Counted from the first letter of the stretch, positions 45,839 through 55,890 are shown. The stretch: DNA of 64,000 nucleotides from Oceanospirillum linum (GCF_001995095.2 NZ_MTSD02000001.1:682001-746000), one strand, 5' to 3'. A program made the numbers and translations. The notes: generated by a model from the letters alone, not told the origin.

Positions 45839-47956
45839 TTATTGCTGTCCTACAGTAGCGACAATAGTGATCTGTTTATTATCAGGAATTTCCTGATATG
45901 AAAGAACATGAACAGATTGGGCACTGTATCGGACAAATCTGGCAAGGACTTGCCGTATCGGTGCAGCCACTACTAATACCGCTGGATTACCCATCATCTC
46001 TTGTTGCTGTGATACCTCAGCCAGCGATTGCTGCAACCTTTCAGCCATTGCCGGCTCCAGAATCAGATTATCATCAACATTTGATTGCGCTGCCTGCTGC
46101 ACTGACTGAAGCAAAATCTGTTCCAACTGCGGTTCAAGAGTAATAACAGGGAGATCAGTACTAGGCCCGCAAATAGACTGAACAATAGACCGGGATAAGG
46201 CTATACGAACAGCAGAAGTCATCTGCCCAATATCCCGGGTTGACTGAGCCGTCTCAATCAATGACTGCGCAATTGTCCTGAAATCCCGGATAGAAACACT
46301 TTCCTGTAACAAGCTCTGAATAATTTTCAGTAACTGATTCAAACTAACGCAATCCGGCACAAGCTGTTCCGCAAGTTTCGGAGAATGACTGGAAAGCGCA
46401 TCCATCAGATGCTGAATATCATCATGCCCAATTAACTCATGGGCATAATTCTGCATAATCTGATTCAACTGAGTTGCAATAACGGTACTAGAATCAACAA
46501 CCGTATACCCTAAAGCCTGAGCCTCATCTCGCTCCTGAGCCTCAACCCAGACCGCATCCAAACCAAAGGCAGGATCTTTACCTTCAATACCCGAGATTTC
46601 CCCAAAAACCTGACCGGGATTAATAGCCATCTCACGATCGGGATAGACCTCAGCCTCGGCAACGACAACGCCTTTCAGCAGAATACGGTAAATTGTCGGA
46701 GAAAGCTCCAAATTATCCCGAATATGAACAGATGGCACCAGGAACCCCAGCTCCTGAGATAATTTTTTACGAATACCCTTAATACGCCCTAACAGCTGCC
46801 CCCCCTGGTTCTTATCCACCAGAGGAATTAGGCGGTAACCCACTTCAAGACCTAAAAGGTCTATCATAGGAACATCACTCCAACCCAGCTCTTTCTGATT
46901 AACAGCCGCTTCATCGGGCAAAGGCATATCTGGAGCCTTTTGCTTAGAAGCAAGCTCATAGGCAACTTTTTTCTCAGTATAATACTTAATCCCATACGCC
47001 CCTAAGCCAGCTGCTGCTGCCAGCCCCAGGAATGCAAGGTGTGGCATACCGGGAATAATACCCATCAACGTCAAAATAATAGCGGTAACCGTCAGGGCCT
47101 GAGGCGTAGCAAACATCTGCCCACCAACCTGCTGCCCGATACTCTGATCACTATTGACACGCGTCACCATAATAGCAGCCGCCACAGAGAGCAGCAGTGA
47201 CGGAATTTGAGCAACCAGACCATCACCAATGGTCAGAAGCACATACTTCTCAAGCGCGTCAGAGAACTCAAGATCATGCTGCATCATACCGATGCCTAAA
47301 CCACCGATTACGTTAATAACCAGAATTAAAATACCTGCAACAGCATCACCACGGACGAACTTACTGGCACCATCCATTGCACCATAAAAGTCAGCTTCAT
47401 TGGCAACATCTGCTCGCCGCTGCTTTGCCTCTTCCTGATTAATCAGACCTGCATTCAAATCTGCATCAATTGCCATCTGTTTACCCGGCATCGCGTCCAG
47501 AGTGAAACGGGCGCTCACTTCCGAAATACGTCCAGCACCTTTGGTGATTACCACAAAGTTAATAATCATCAGGATAAGGAATACCACAAGACCAACAACA
47601 TAATTGCCGCCAATCAGAACAGCCCCAAAAGCTTCAATCACCTTACCAGCAGCGTCACCGCCTTCATGACCATTAAGCAGGACAATACGTGTGGATGCCA
47701 CATTCAATGCCAACCTTAAAAGAGTGGCGACCAAAAGAATGGTGGGGAAAACGGCAAAATCTAATGGCCGTAAAGAATAAACAGCCACTAAAAGAATAAT
47801 AATTGATAGGGCAATATTAAAAGTAAACAACATGTCCAGCAAAAGTACCGGAACAGGAAGTGTCATCATCCCAAGCAACACAAGGATAAGTACGGGAATC
47901 CCTAGTCCCGTCAACGGCAAGCTTTTCAACCTGTCTATTATTTGAGTACGTTCCAT
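45839..47956 (-). CDS. flhA: Flagellar export gate protein FlhA
   Basis: FlhA is the main subunit of the type III export gate. The 705-residue protein has eight N-terminal transmembrane segments and the FHIPEP block (RFTLDAMPGKQMAIDADLNA). A large cytoplasmic ring domain (about 350-700) follows, with LGLEVGYRLIPLVD and DREMAINPGQVFG. It is separated from flhB by 98 bp, a gap that contains a short inverted repeat at 48033-48048 and may hold a promoter. Confidence 0.96.
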   Translation of the reverse strand: MERTQIIDRLKSLPLTGLGIPVLILVLLGMMTLPVPVLLLDMLFTFNIALSIIILLVAVYSLRPLDFAVFPTILLVATLLRLALNVASTRIVLLNGHEGGDAAGKVIEAFGAVLIGGNYVVGLVVFLILMIINFVVITKGAGRISEVSARFTLDAMPGKQMAIDADLNAGLINQEEAKQRRADVANEADFYGAMDGASKFVRGDAVAGILILVINVIGGLGIGMMQHDLEFSDALEKYVLLTIGDGLVAQIPSLLLSVAAAIMVTRVNSDQSIGQQVGGQMFATPQALTVTAIILTLMGIIPGMPHLAFLGLAAAAGLGAYGIKYYTEKKVAYELASKQKAPDMPLPDEAAVNQKELGWSDVPMIDLLGLEVGYRLIPLVDKNQGGQLLGRIKGIRKKLSQELGFLVPSVHIRDNLELSPTIYRILLKGVVVAEAEVYPDREMAINPGQVFGEISGIEGKDPAFGLDAVWVEAQERDEAQALGYTVVDSSTVIATQLNQIMQNYAHELIGHDDIQHLMDALSSHSPKLAEQLVPDCVSLNQLLKIIQSLLQESVSIRDFRTIAQSLIETAQSTRDIGQMTSAVRIALSRSIVQSICGPSTDLPVITLEPQLEQILLQSVQQAAQSNVDDNLILEPAMAERLQQSLAEVSQQQEMMGNPAVLVVAAPIRQVLARFVRYSAQSVHVLSYQEIPDNKQITIVATVGQQ

Positions 47957-48032
47957 TATTGCCCTTGTCTGCTGGCATTCTACAATTAAAATTTTTGGCT
48001 ATGCTACCAACAATACTATAACAGTCAAAGCG

Positions 48033-48048
48033 TTAAGCAACTGCTTAA
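48033..48048. repeat. Inverted repeat between flhB and flhA
   Basis: TTAAGCA and TGCTTAA are separated by two bases, 7 bp after the flhB stop. There is no U-tract, so it is more likely an operator or weak attenuator than a terminator. Confidence 0.35.
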
Positions 48049-48054
48049 ATTTCT

Positions 48055-49191
48055 TTACTTTTTGTACTCAGAAGGTATCTCAGGAGATGGAGCCTTTCCG
48101 GGATGACCCGCTTTACCACTCTTAGACTGTTTTAATTGGTAAACATAGGCCAATACCTGGGCAACAGCCATATAAAGTCCTTCGGGTATAACATCGCCAA
48201 TTTCTGTACTGTAATAAATCGCCCGTGAAAGAGGTGGGATTTGTAACACAGGTATGTCATTTGCCTCTGCTATCTCACGAATCTTCATTGCTAGCTCATC
48301 CCCACCTTTGGCCAACAACTCCGGTGCCCCTATTTCACCTGCATCATCGTATTTTAAAGCAACCGCGTAGTGAGTTGGGTTGGTAATAATAACATCAGCC
48401 TGCGGCACATCTGACATCATCCTTCGGTTTGCCATCTCCCGTTGCAACTGCCGGATTCGGCCTTTCACCTCAGGTTTACCTTCTGTATTCTTCATCTCAT
48501 CTTTAACTTCCTGCAACGTCATCCTCATCTTCTCGTTGTACTGATGAAGCTGAAAAGGAACGTCAATAAGAACGATCAGAATTAACGAAGAACTCACCCA
48601 GATAGCAACCCATGCCAAAATTTCAACCATCCTGCCAAAGGCGTACTCAGGTGCCATCCAGGCCAGATAAGGTAACTCCATTCGATAAGCTAAAAAAACA
48701 AGAACCGCTGAAACGCCAACAACGGAGACCTTAGCAATTGACTTAAAAAGCTCAACCAGAGAGTTGAGTGAAAATAGGCGCTTAATGCCCTCGATAGGGT
48801 TCAGGCGACTAAATTTGGGAGCCAGAGCCTTGGTACTGAAGTTCCACCCCCCCAAAGAGATGGGTGCAATAAGCGTCGCCAGAACCAGTACAGCCATTGT
48901 AGGCAACATACCCATCAAACTTTCTTTAGCAGAATGCGTCAGATGACGAAACATCCCCTGAGTATCAAACAGATCGACTCTGTCAATAGAAAAATTATAC
49001 CGAAACACATCTTTTAATGCTTCAGCAATAATAGGCCCCAGTGTTAGCAAAGCAGCCGCTGCAACAAGTGTCAGCAGCATCGTATTCAGGTCTTTTGATC
49101 GGGGTACATCCCCTTTCTCGCGAGCCTCCTGAATTCGTTTGGGGGTGGGGTCTTCTGTTTTTTCCTGTCCGTCTTCGTTCTCTTTTGCCAT
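48055..49191 (-). CDS. flhB: Flagellar export switch protein FlhB
   Basis: FlhB sits at the export gate and switches specificity from rod/hook to filament substrates. The 378-residue protein has four transmembrane segments and a cytoplasmic domain with the self-cleaving NPTH motif at residues 271-274. A basic Gly/Pro tail ends it. Its ATG shares one base with the fliR stop (TGATG). Confidence 0.96.
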   Translation of the reverse strand: MAKENEDGQEKTEDPTPKRIQEAREKGDVPRSKDLNTMLLTLVAAAALLTLGPIIAEALKDVFRYNFSIDRVDLFDTQGMFRHLTHSAKESLMGMLPTMAVLVLATLIAPISLGGWNFSTKALAPKFSRLNPIEGIKRLFSLNSLVELFKSIAKVSVVGVSAVLVFLAYRMELPYLAWMAPEYAFGRMVEILAWVAIWVSSSLILIVLIDVPFQLHQYNEKMRMTLQEVKDEMKNTEGKPEVKGRIRQLQREMANRRMMSDVPQADVIITNPTHYAVALKYDDAGEIGAPELLAKGGDELAMKIREIAEANDIPVLQIPPLSRAIYYSTEIGDVIPEGLYMAVAQVLAYVYQLKQSKSGKAGHPGKAPSPEIPSEYKK

Positions 49192-49976
49192 CAGGCCCTC
49201 GACTCTATCCAGTCGTTAAGAAACGATAATCCAAATTCAAAGACATTCTCAAAATGAGGCGTCAATGTTGTCAGTCCTATCCAGGCAATCAGCAGGCTAA
49301 ACGTCATCATAAACGGAAAACCTAATGAGAAAATATTCAACTGAGGTGCGGCTCTGGTCACAATACCCAACCCGGCCTGAACCATAAGCAACGCCGTCAC
49401 GCCGGGTATAACAATCAGAAATGCGGAAGCAAACATCCATCCCCCCAGGTTGACTAACGCCCAGAAAAACTCCCGATCGATGCCAGAAAAACCGATGGGT
49501 ATCATACGAAAGCTATCTGCCAGAATCTGAATTAGTGCCAAATGACCATTCATTGTGACAAAAAGCAAATTCGCCCCAATGACAAGAAATTGGGCAACAA
49601 CAGTCGTATTTACCCCATTAGCCGGATCGGCCATAGAGGCGAAGCCAAGGCCTGCTTGCATTGCATACATCTGCCCTGCCAGTGCAAAAACCTGGTAAAC
49701 AACCTGAACAACAAAACCAAAAGCAACACCAACCAAAACCTGCTGTGCGATCACCAAAAACGCCTCAAGAGAAATCAGATCAATCTGAGGGACATCCGGC
49801 ACCATAGGTAAGATAGCCAGGGTTACGACCAGTGAAAGAAGCAGACGGATATTAGAAGGTAAGGTCTGAGAGCCGATCAGAGGCACAGCCATGAAAAAAC
49901 CGGCCACACGAAAAAAAGGCCAAAGAAAACCAGCCACCCACTGCACGATCATTGCATCCGTGATCTGAGCTGGCAT
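49191..49976 (-). CDS. fliR: Flagellar export protein FliR
   Basis: FliR is a gate component of the flagellar type III secretion system. The 261-residue protein has several transmembrane helices and the family block FGFVVQVVYQVFALAGQMYA followed by GLGFASMADPANG. It follows fliQ by 3 bp. Confidence 0.95.
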   Translation of the reverse strand: MPAQITDAMIVQWVAGFLWPFFRVAGFFMAVPLIGSQTLPSNIRLLLSLVVTLAILPMVPDVPQIDLISLEAFLVIAQQVLVGVAFGFVVQVVYQVFALAGQMYAMQAGLGFASMADPANGVNTTVVAQFLVIGANLLFVTMNGHLALIQILADSFRMIPIGFSGIDREFFWALVNLGGWMFASAFLIVIPGVTALLMVQAGLGIVTRAAPQLNIFSLGFPFMMTFSLLIAWIGLTTLTPHFENVFEFGLSFLNDWIESRA

Positions 49977-49979
49977 GAA

Positions 49980-50249
49980 TCAACCTATAAGAAAGGGAAT
50001 ATTGGCGTAAAGGCGCGTAGCAAATTCAACCAAAGAACGCACCATCCAGGGACCAGCGATAACAATCGCAAGCAAGGTAGCAAACAAACGAGGCAGGAAG
50101 CTCAATGTCTGCTCGTTAATCTGGGTTGCCGCCTGAAACACACTGATAACAAGACCAACAAGTAAACTGGGAACAACCATGACAGCGACGATGAGCATAA
50201 TCAGAAACATCGCTTCACGCAGAATATCAACAACAACGGAAGGAGTCAT
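49980..50249 (-). CDS. fliQ: Flagellar export protein FliQ
   Basis: This 89-residue protein has two transmembrane helices and is part of the FliPQR export channel. The family pattern VVDILREAMFLIMLIVAVMV and LLVGLVISVFQAATQINEQT is clear. It starts 2 bp after fliP. Confidence 0.95.
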   Translation of the reverse strand: MTPSVVVDILREAMFLIMLIVAVMVVPSLLVGLVISVFQAATQINEQTLSFLPRLFATLLAIVIAGPWMVRSLVEFATRLYANIPFLIG

Positions 50250-50251
50250 AG

Positions 50252-50995
50252 CTACCCGGCTCCAAAACTTGAGGCCAAAGTCCCCATCACCAGAGCCCAG
50301 CCATCAATAAGAACAAAAAGCATAATTTTAAAGGGCAGAGAGATAATAATCGGCGACAGCATCATCATACCCATAGCCATCAAAATACTTGCAATAACAA
50401 GGTCGATCACCAGAAAGGGAATAAAAACAATAAACCCGATCTGAAATGCCGTTTTCAATTCACTGGTCATAAAGGCCGGTACAAGCACACTAAAAGGGAT
50501 ATCGTCGGTGGATTTAATAACATCATAACCGGCTATTCTGGCAAAAAGATCTACATGGTCTTCCCGTGTCTGAGCCAGCATAAACTCAGTTACCGGTTGC
50601 CGGGCCAACTGAACCGCTTCCAAAGCCGTTACCTCTTCAGCTAAGTATGGCTGCAAAGCATTAACATTAACTTCTTCCCAAACCGGGGTCATAATAAAAA
50701 AAGTCAGAAACAATGCGAGGCCAACTAAAATCTGATTTGATGGCGACTGCTGCAAGCCTATCGCCTGGCGCAAAATAGCAAAAACAATAATAATCCGGGT
50801 GAATGAGGTCATCATGATCAAAGCTGCCGGAATAAAGGTCAGCGCCGTCATAATGGCCAGAATCTGAATCGTTACCGTATAACTCTGAGAGCCACCCTCC
50901 CCGGTAACCAGGGTCAGCGCAGGGATTCCGGGCTCGGCGTAAGCACCCGCACTAAATGACAAACCGAATGTAAGAAGTAATAAAATCCTTAACAT
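50252..50995 (-). CDS. fliP: Flagellar export protein FliP
   Basis: FliP forms most of the export channel. The 247-residue protein has a cleavable signal peptide ([16 protein letters not shown]), then [20 protein letters not shown] and [19 protein letters not shown] 50995 shares one base with the fliO stop (TGATG); a TTG one codon earlier is possible. Confidence 0.95.
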   Translation of the reverse strand: MLRILLLLTFGLSFSAGAYAEPGIPALTLVTGEGGSQSYTVTIQILAIMTALTFIPAALIMMTSFTRIIIVFAILRQAIGLQQSPSNQILVGLALFLTFFIMTPVWEEVNVNALQPYLAEEVTALEAVQLARQPVTEFMLAQTREDHVDLFARIAGYDVIKSTDDIPFSVLVPAFMTSELKTAFQIGFIVFIPFLVIDLVIASILMAMGMMMLSPIIISLPFKIMLFVLIDGWALVMGTLASSFGAG

Positions 50996-51531
50996 CAACC
51001 CTTTTCCCTACCCGTTTTAAAGCCTTGCAATATATTTGCAAAACTTGCGTTTTCACCGGTATCTGCAGATAGCTTAATGACGGCATCAGGAAATACATGA
51101 AGACACTCTACGCGCTCTGAAGAAATACCGAGCACCATTTGAGTCCCTGCAATATCAACCAACACAAGCCTCTCCTTACCCTCTAAGGGCAAAGTAGATA
51201 ACACCTGCATATGTTTGGAGCCTACACGACCTGCTCCGGGAGCAAAACGCTTAACCAGCCAAGCCAGTACAAAAATAAGAATGAGGACAATGGCCAGCGA
51301 CAAGGCAACATCTTCAATACCTGAGGCCGGACTTCCCGTACTATAGCCCACTGTTTTCTCTGAACCGCTAACAGTAGATTCCGCAGAATTCAGTGCTTTC
51401 CCGGTATCAGATACAGTTTGAGCCCGCAATTGCGAGCTCAAACCGAAACCCAGAATACCCACCAGCAAAAAGGCATACACCTTCCATTCAGCGATGAATT
51501 TATTCTTAAGATTTTGCAAGATAAAAACCAT
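50995..51531 (-). CDS. fliO: Flagellar assembly protein FliO
   Basis: FliO helps FliP assemble into a stable ring. The 178-residue protein has a hydrophobic N-terminus, a transmembrane helix ([17 protein letters not shown]) and the family block [20 protein letters not shown]. It starts at the fliN stop (TAATG, one-base overlap). Confidence 0.9.
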   Translation of the reverse strand: MVFILQNLKNKFIAEWKVYAFLLVGILGFGLSSQLRAQTVSDTGKALNSAESTVSGSEKTVGYSTGSPASGIEDVALSLAIVLILIFVLAWLVKRFAPGAGRVGSKHMQVLSTLPLEGKERLVLVDIAGTQMVLGISSERVECLHVFPDAVIKLSADTGENASFANILQGFKTGREKG

Positions 51532-52055
51532 TAACGAAGCTTACGAATACGCTCTGATGGACTCACAACGTCAGTCAGTCGGATACCAAACTTTTCGTTT
51601 ACCATCACAACCTCACCATGAGCAATAAGAGTGCCATTGACCTTCACATCGAGAGGCTCACCAGCCAAACGATCCAGTTCAATAACAGAGCCCTGGTTCA
51701 ACTGCAGTAAGTTACGAATCGCAATTTCAGTGCTTCCGACTTCCATCGCAATAGTAACAGGAATATCCATGATGACATCCAGGTTCGGATTATCATCATC
51801 CATACTGGCAACACTGTCATCTTCGAGATATTCCAGAGGTGCAGATTCAATATCATCTTCCGTGATATCATTTTCAGATTCCTGCTCCGAAAGGGCGTCC
51901 GCCCACTCGTCTTCCCCTGCGCTCTCTGAACCACCTTGCTCATCCATTGCTGAAGCCCAGTCATCTGTTGATTCAGGATCAGCCTGCTCATCCATTGCCG
52001 CAGCCCAATCATCACCCATCTCTTCGGGGTTCAGTTCATTATTTTCGTCACTCAT
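51531..52055 (-). CDS. fliN: Motor switch protein FliN
   Basis: FliN forms the lower C-ring with FliM. The 174-residue protein has a C-terminal SpoA domain (about 90-174; IPVTIAMEVGSTEIAIRNLL, GEVVMVNEKFGIRLTDVVSP). The first 60 residues are acidic and contain three copies of D-D-W-A-x-A-M-D-E-Q. That N-terminal extension is longer than in E. coli FliN (137 residues). Confidence 0.95.
   Translation of the reverse strand: MSDENNELNPEEMGDDWAAAMDEQADPESTDDWASAMDEQGGSESAGEDEWADALSEQESENDITEDDIESAPLEYLEDDSVASMDDDNPNLDVIMDIPVTIAMEVGSTEIAIRNLLQLNQGSVIELDRLAGEPLDVKVNGTLIAHGEVVMVNEKFGIRLTDVVSPSERIRKLR
51882..52013 (-). repeat. Threefold DDWAxAMDEQ motif in FliN
   Basis: Residues 15-24, 31-40 and 49-58 of FliN read DDWAAAMDEQ, DDWASAMDEQ and DEWADALSEQ, with acidic Gly/Ser spacers. 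The regular 16-18 residue spacing suggests internal duplication. Confidence 0.85.
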
Positions 52056-52076
52056 AACTCACCGCCAGTCCTGTTG

Positions 52077-53048
52077 TTATCGCTGCAGCTTAACCTGCTC
52101 TACAATTTTTAATGCTAAATTCTCACCGGATCGCCCCAGTTTACACTTGAAGGTCGGGACATTATTTGCAAGAAGGGTTACATTTTCCGGCATTTCAACA
52201 GGAATAATATCTCCTGCCTCCAGCCCCATAATCTCGCCCAGGTTGATCTGGCGCTCTACCACCTTAACATTTAAGGGAATGTTCGCTTCCATCACATCCT
52301 GGCGCAACGCACGAACCCAACGTTCATCGACATCATCGACATCACTCTGTACACCTGAGTCCAGCTCTTCCCGAACCGGCTCAATCATGGAGTAGGGGAT
52401 AGTGATATGCATATCACCACCACCACCATCCAGCTCGACATGGAAAGTACTGACTACGACCACCTCACTAGGGCTCACAATGTTTGCCATAGAGGGGTTA
52501 ACTTCAAAGCCAATATATTCAAAATTAAGTGGTAAAACAGTACTCCAGGCTTCCTTCAGGTCGACAAATACCTGTTCCAGTACTTTTTGCACAATACGAA
52601 TTTCTGTTGGTGTAAATTCACGCCCTTCGATCTTGGCATGACGGCCATCACCACCAAAAAAGTTATCAACCAGTTTAAAAACCAGCTTCGCATCCAAAAC
52701 AAAAAGAGCTGATCCCCTTAAGGGCCGCATCTTCACAAGATTAAGACTGGTAGGCACGAATAAAGTATGTACGTACTCACCAAATTTCATAATCTGCACG
52801 CCACCAGCTGTCACGTGAGAGCTGCGGCGAAGAAGGTTGAATAAGCTGATTCGTGTATAACGTGCAAAACGCTCGTTAATCATCTCAAGCGTAGGCATCC
52901 GCCCACGTACAATACGATCCTGACTGGTAATATCATATGACTGGACATCACTGCCATCAGCGTCATCATCTGCGCCGGCTGGTAGTTCGTCATCCTCTAC
53001 ACCATGCAGAAGGACGTCAATTTCGTCTTGAGAAAGTAAGTCCTGCAT
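52077..53048 (-). CDS. fliM: Motor switch protein FliM
   Basis: FliM receives CheY-P and connects FliG to FliN. The 323-residue protein has the N-terminal CheY-binding peptide LLSQDEIDVLLHG, the middle domain (RMPTLEMINERFARYTRISL) and a C-terminal SpoA domain. It is 14 bp after fliL and 21 bp before fliN. Confidence 0.96.
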   Translation of the reverse strand: MQDLLSQDEIDVLLHGVEDDELPAGADDDADGSDVQSYDITSQDRIVRGRMPTLEMINERFARYTRISLFNLLRRSSHVTAGGVQIMKFGEYVHTLFVPTSLNLVKMRPLRGSALFVLDAKLVFKLVDNFFGGDGRHAKIEGREFTPTEIRIVQKVLEQVFVDLKEAWSTVLPLNFEYIGFEVNPSMANIVSPSEVVVVSTFHVELDGGGGDMHITIPYSMIEPVREELDSGVQSDVDDVDERWVRALRQDVMEANIPLNVKVVERQINLGEIMGLEAGDIIPVEMPENVTLLANNVPTFKCKLGRSGENLALKIVEQVKLQR

Positions 53049-53062
53049 AAAAAAGTCCGTCC

Positions 53063-53563
53063 TTACTGCATAACCAAGTTCGTAAACAGAACCTGATCAA
53101 TTGTTTCACCATTACCATATTTTGCCAGAACATCCTGAACAGCCTGTGTAGCTGCCTGGCGCATCTCTTCCTTACCTTCAGGGGTTTGGATGCTTTCAAA
53201 GTCCTGCTTGGCAAATAGCTGGTTCAAATTATTGCGAATAACAGGTGCATGCTGAGAGACCTGAGCTACAGCATCTTCAGTCTGAGCCTTCACTGCAACA
53301 TAAACCTGCATAAAACGCTGTTTTCTACCGGCATTAAAGTTAATCACAAATGCAGGCTCCATTTCATAATATACAGAATTGCTAGGAGTGATTTGAGGCC
53401 CTGATGGAGCACTTACCTGTTCAACAGCACCACCCAAACCCGGAACCTTGCCTAAGAAAAACAGCGTTCCGCCAACAGCCGCAGCAATAGAAAGCAAGAC
53501 AACAGTAACAATAATGATGATTGTTTTTTTATTGCTTTTCTTCTGTTCGTTTAAGTCTTCCAT
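53063..53563 (-). CDS. fliL: Flagellar basal body protein FliL
   Basis: FliL is a stator-associated inner membrane protein. The 166-residue protein has a cytoplasmic Lys-rich start, one transmembrane helix (IIIIVTVVLLSIAAAVGGTL) and a periplasmic domain with YYEMEPAFVINFN. It is separated from fliK by 77 bp. Confidence 0.92.
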   Translation of the reverse strand: MEDLNEQKKSNKKTIIIIVTVVLLSIAAAVGGTLFFLGKVPGLGGAVEQVSAPSGPQITPSNSVYYEMEPAFVINFNAGRKQRFMQVYVAVKAQTEDAVAQVSQHAPVIRNNLNQLFAKQDFESIQTPEGKEEMRQAATQAVQDVLAKYGNGETIDQVLFTNLVMQ

Positions 53564-53640
53564 TCCAAGCCTCTTGCTTTCAATTGATTAATGCCCATAT
53601 AAAATTAATGAACTAATTACGACTGAGGATAATGCAAGCC

Positions 53641-55383
53641 CTAAGCAAAGTAGTCAACCAGTCCTAAAGCTGATTGCTGTTTACTACTAAGCAGAGCATC
53701 CTCCTGGGTCTCGTCATCACCGCCAACAGAGCCACGATTACCGCCGGATGCGGTATCAGAAGAAGCAAAAGAGTCATCCGGGCGCTCGGATAATGATTGA
53801 TCAGAAACATCAACCTGCCCCAGATTTATCCCTGCACTCTCCATCATCTCACGCAGCCGACTCACTTGGGCTTCAAGTGCTTCCCTTACACCAGAATTAG
53901 AGCTATGGAACTGAATTGTTGTGGTATCTCCCGACACACGAACACGAACCTCAAGACTCCCGAGGTCTGGTGGATCTAAGCGAATTTCTGCGGTCTGTAT
54001 TCCCTTTGAACGCATCATCATAATGCGTTCATTCAGAGCTTCAGTGGCTCCTGGTTGCCCTGGCAATCCTCTCAGAACAGGTAATTGCGGCAAATTCTGA
54101 GTAGCGACTGAAACCCCGGCTCGTTGAGCTAAACCCTGTAAACTCTCTGCTCCGGAGACAGCGCCTGAACCGGCTGCAGCTAAGGATAAGCCTTGCCCGA
54201 CACTACTTCCCATCCCATCTTTTAGAACCAAACCTGCAAACCCTGAAATTTTTCCAGAGTTCTCACTTCCTTTTTGAGTCAGCAGTTGTTCAAAAAGTTT
54301 ATCTTTGTCAAAACCTGACTCGGCATCCTTTCCTGCCCCCTGCTCCTGAAGCAGCTGGCTAACAAGGCGTCCAGCCTCCTGAACAGCAGTACCTTCTGCT
54401 TTCAGAACGTCAGCAAACCTTGGGGCAGACGTTTGATTGGTGCGAGAATCAAATGTCGCTGCAAGGCGAGCAATAATATCAGCCCCCCCCATCTCTTTAA
54501 GGTAAGCACTGAATTCAGTATTACTTTGTACAAGCTGCTGAAGTAGCGCAATCAATTCTTCCGGATCGCTCAAAAGCTGATCAAACTCTGACGATGACAG
54601 GATTTCATTCTTCTCCAGAAAATCCCTGATGTCATCTAAAGATACTCCCTCAGCATCCAAAGTCTGTTCCAGCTTGGACAGTAATACCGAAGCATCCAAA
54701 TCACCTTTTTGGATATCTTGTATTAATTGATCCAGGCCTGCTTCTTCGATTGACAAGGTATTGGGTAGCTCTGAAACAGTAGCATCAACAGAGTCGTCCA
54801 TCGCACCTGAATCTGTCTCAGATTCAGACAGCAGCTTAAGCGTTAAATCATCTGCAGTATCTTGCTCTTGCTCTTGCTCTACGACCTCAGTTTCTGCACC
54901 GTCTTTCGGGCTCGAAGCAGTGACCGCATCCTCATCAGCTGTGTCATTCTCAGCAGTAGTGCTTCTATCAGAAGAATGATTATCAGCTGATGACTGTTTA
55001 TCATCAGATAGCGCACTTTCCTCAGAAGAGTCCTCCCCATTCGATGAGGCACCACTATCTGAAGCTTTATTTTCATTTACATCAGATGCCTGCCCTGATG
55101 CCACCTTGGACTGAGGTGCTTTATCGGAGGTAGACCAAGCATCCTTTTCAGGAATCTCTTTGCCGTTTTGCGGAACAGACTTGCCATTATCTTCTGCTTT
55201 ACTGCTAGCAACATCCTGTTTAGAAAGCGTTTCATTCCCTGAGGCCTGAGGCACGGCAGCAGACGCACTCTTTAAGGCAACATCAAACATAGCCTGGTTA
55301 GTACTATTTTGATTCCGCTTAATACCAGCGGAGCCTGAGGCGGGTAGTAGATCAAGAACTGACTGTGACTGACTGACACCCAT
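53641..55383 (-). CDS. fliK: Flagellar hook-length control protein FliK
   Basis: FliK measures hook length and triggers the FlhB switch. The 580-residue protein has a Ser/Asp/Glu-rich N-terminal half and a conserved C-terminal domain (about 450-530) with IQTAEIRLDPPDLGSLEVRV and HSSNSGVREALEAQVSRLRE. A near-consensus sigma-54 promoter lies 36-51 bp upstream of its ATG, so it can start its own transcript. Confidence 0.93.
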   Translation of the reverse strand: MGVSQSQSVLDLLPASGSAGIKRNQNSTNQAMFDVALKSASAAVPQASGNETLSKQDVASSKAEDNGKSVPQNGKEIPEKDAWSTSDKAPQSKVASGQASDVNENKASDSGASSNGEDSSEESALSDDKQSSADNHSSDRSTTAENDTADEDAVTASSPKDGAETEVVEQEQEQDTADDLTLKLLSESETDSGAMDDSVDATVSELPNTLSIEEAGLDQLIQDIQKGDLDASVLLSKLEQTLDAEGVSLDDIRDFLEKNEILSSSEFDQLLSDPEELIALLQQLVQSNTEFSAYLKEMGGADIIARLAATFDSRTNQTSAPRFADVLKAEGTAVQEAGRLVSQLLQEQGAGKDAESGFDKDKLFEQLLTQKGSENSGKISGFAGLVLKDGMGSSVGQGLSLAAAGSGAVSGAESLQGLAQRAGVSVATQNLPQLPVLRGLPGQPGATEALNERIMMMRSKGIQTAEIRLDPPDLGSLEVRVRVSGDTTTIQFHSSNSGVREALEAQVSRLREMMESAGINLGQVDVSDQSLSERPDDSFASSDTASGGNRGSVGGDDETQEDALLSSKQQSALGLVDYFA

Positions 55384-55418
55384 GTTGTAACCTCTCTATT
55401 TAATTCTAAAGAAGATAC

Positions 55419-55434
55419 AGCAAAGACCATGCCA
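55419..55434 (-). promoter_or_regulatory. Sigma-54 (RpoN) promoter for fliK
   Basis: On the minus strand the bases TGGCATGGTCTTTGCT match the -24/-12 consensus TGGCACG-N4-TTGCW, with GG and GC exactly 10 bases apart. Transcription would start about 25 bp before the fliK ATG at 55383. The element lies 3 bp beyond the fliJ stop, and FlrC encoded at 61436-62842 is the likely activator. Confidence 0.75.
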
Positions 55435-55437
55435 TAG

Positions 55438-55890
55438 TCATTTGTCAGAATACTTTCTTCTAAGATATGCCAGAGCTGCAAACTCATCCAAGGCCTTTTG
55501 CTCTAGCTTGTCAGCTTCTGCAGCTTCCTGTGCTTCAGCCCTTTCAACCAGGCTTTCAAACGCCCTCAGCTTACCCCGAGCTTTAAACCAATACTGCTGA
55601 ACCTGATCAACCTGCTGTTCCAGCTCGGCGATATGGCCAACTTGCTGGTTAGCGGCATGGCTGAGCTTATCCATGAAGCCAAAGTAGGTACGCAAAGTAG
55701 CGCCATTAATCCCGGTGCGGCCTGTTTCAATAATCTTCTCATGATATTCCAACTCATACTCAAGCAGTTGTTTTTGCTTAAGCTCTTCATTAGAAACCTT
55801 CGTATTCAGATAACCAAGAGCATTAACAGCATCCCGCTCCTTTTTTTCGGCCATTGTCATAATATTTTTTAGGCGTTCTGAGCGTTTCAT
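55438..55890 (-). CDS. fliJ: Flagellar export chaperone FliJ
   Basis: FliJ is the coiled-coil stalk of the FliHI export ATPase. The 150-residue protein is Glu/Gln/Leu-rich and almost entirely helical ([20 protein letters not shown] at the start). Its ATG overlaps the fliI stop by one base (TAATG). Confidence 0.9.
   Translation of the reverse strand: MKRSERLKNIMTMAEKKERDAVNALGYLNTKVSNEELKQKQLLEYELEYHEKIIETGRTGINGATLRTYFGFMDKLSHAANQQVGHIAELEQQVDQVQQYWFKARGKLRAFESLVERAEAQEAAEADKLEQKALDEFAALAYLRRKYSDK

Noticed and set aside
53600-53700. Sigma-54-like TGG...TTTGC upstream of fliL
   Set aside because: GG and GC are 11 bases apart, not 10, and the match is in coding sequence at the fliK end.
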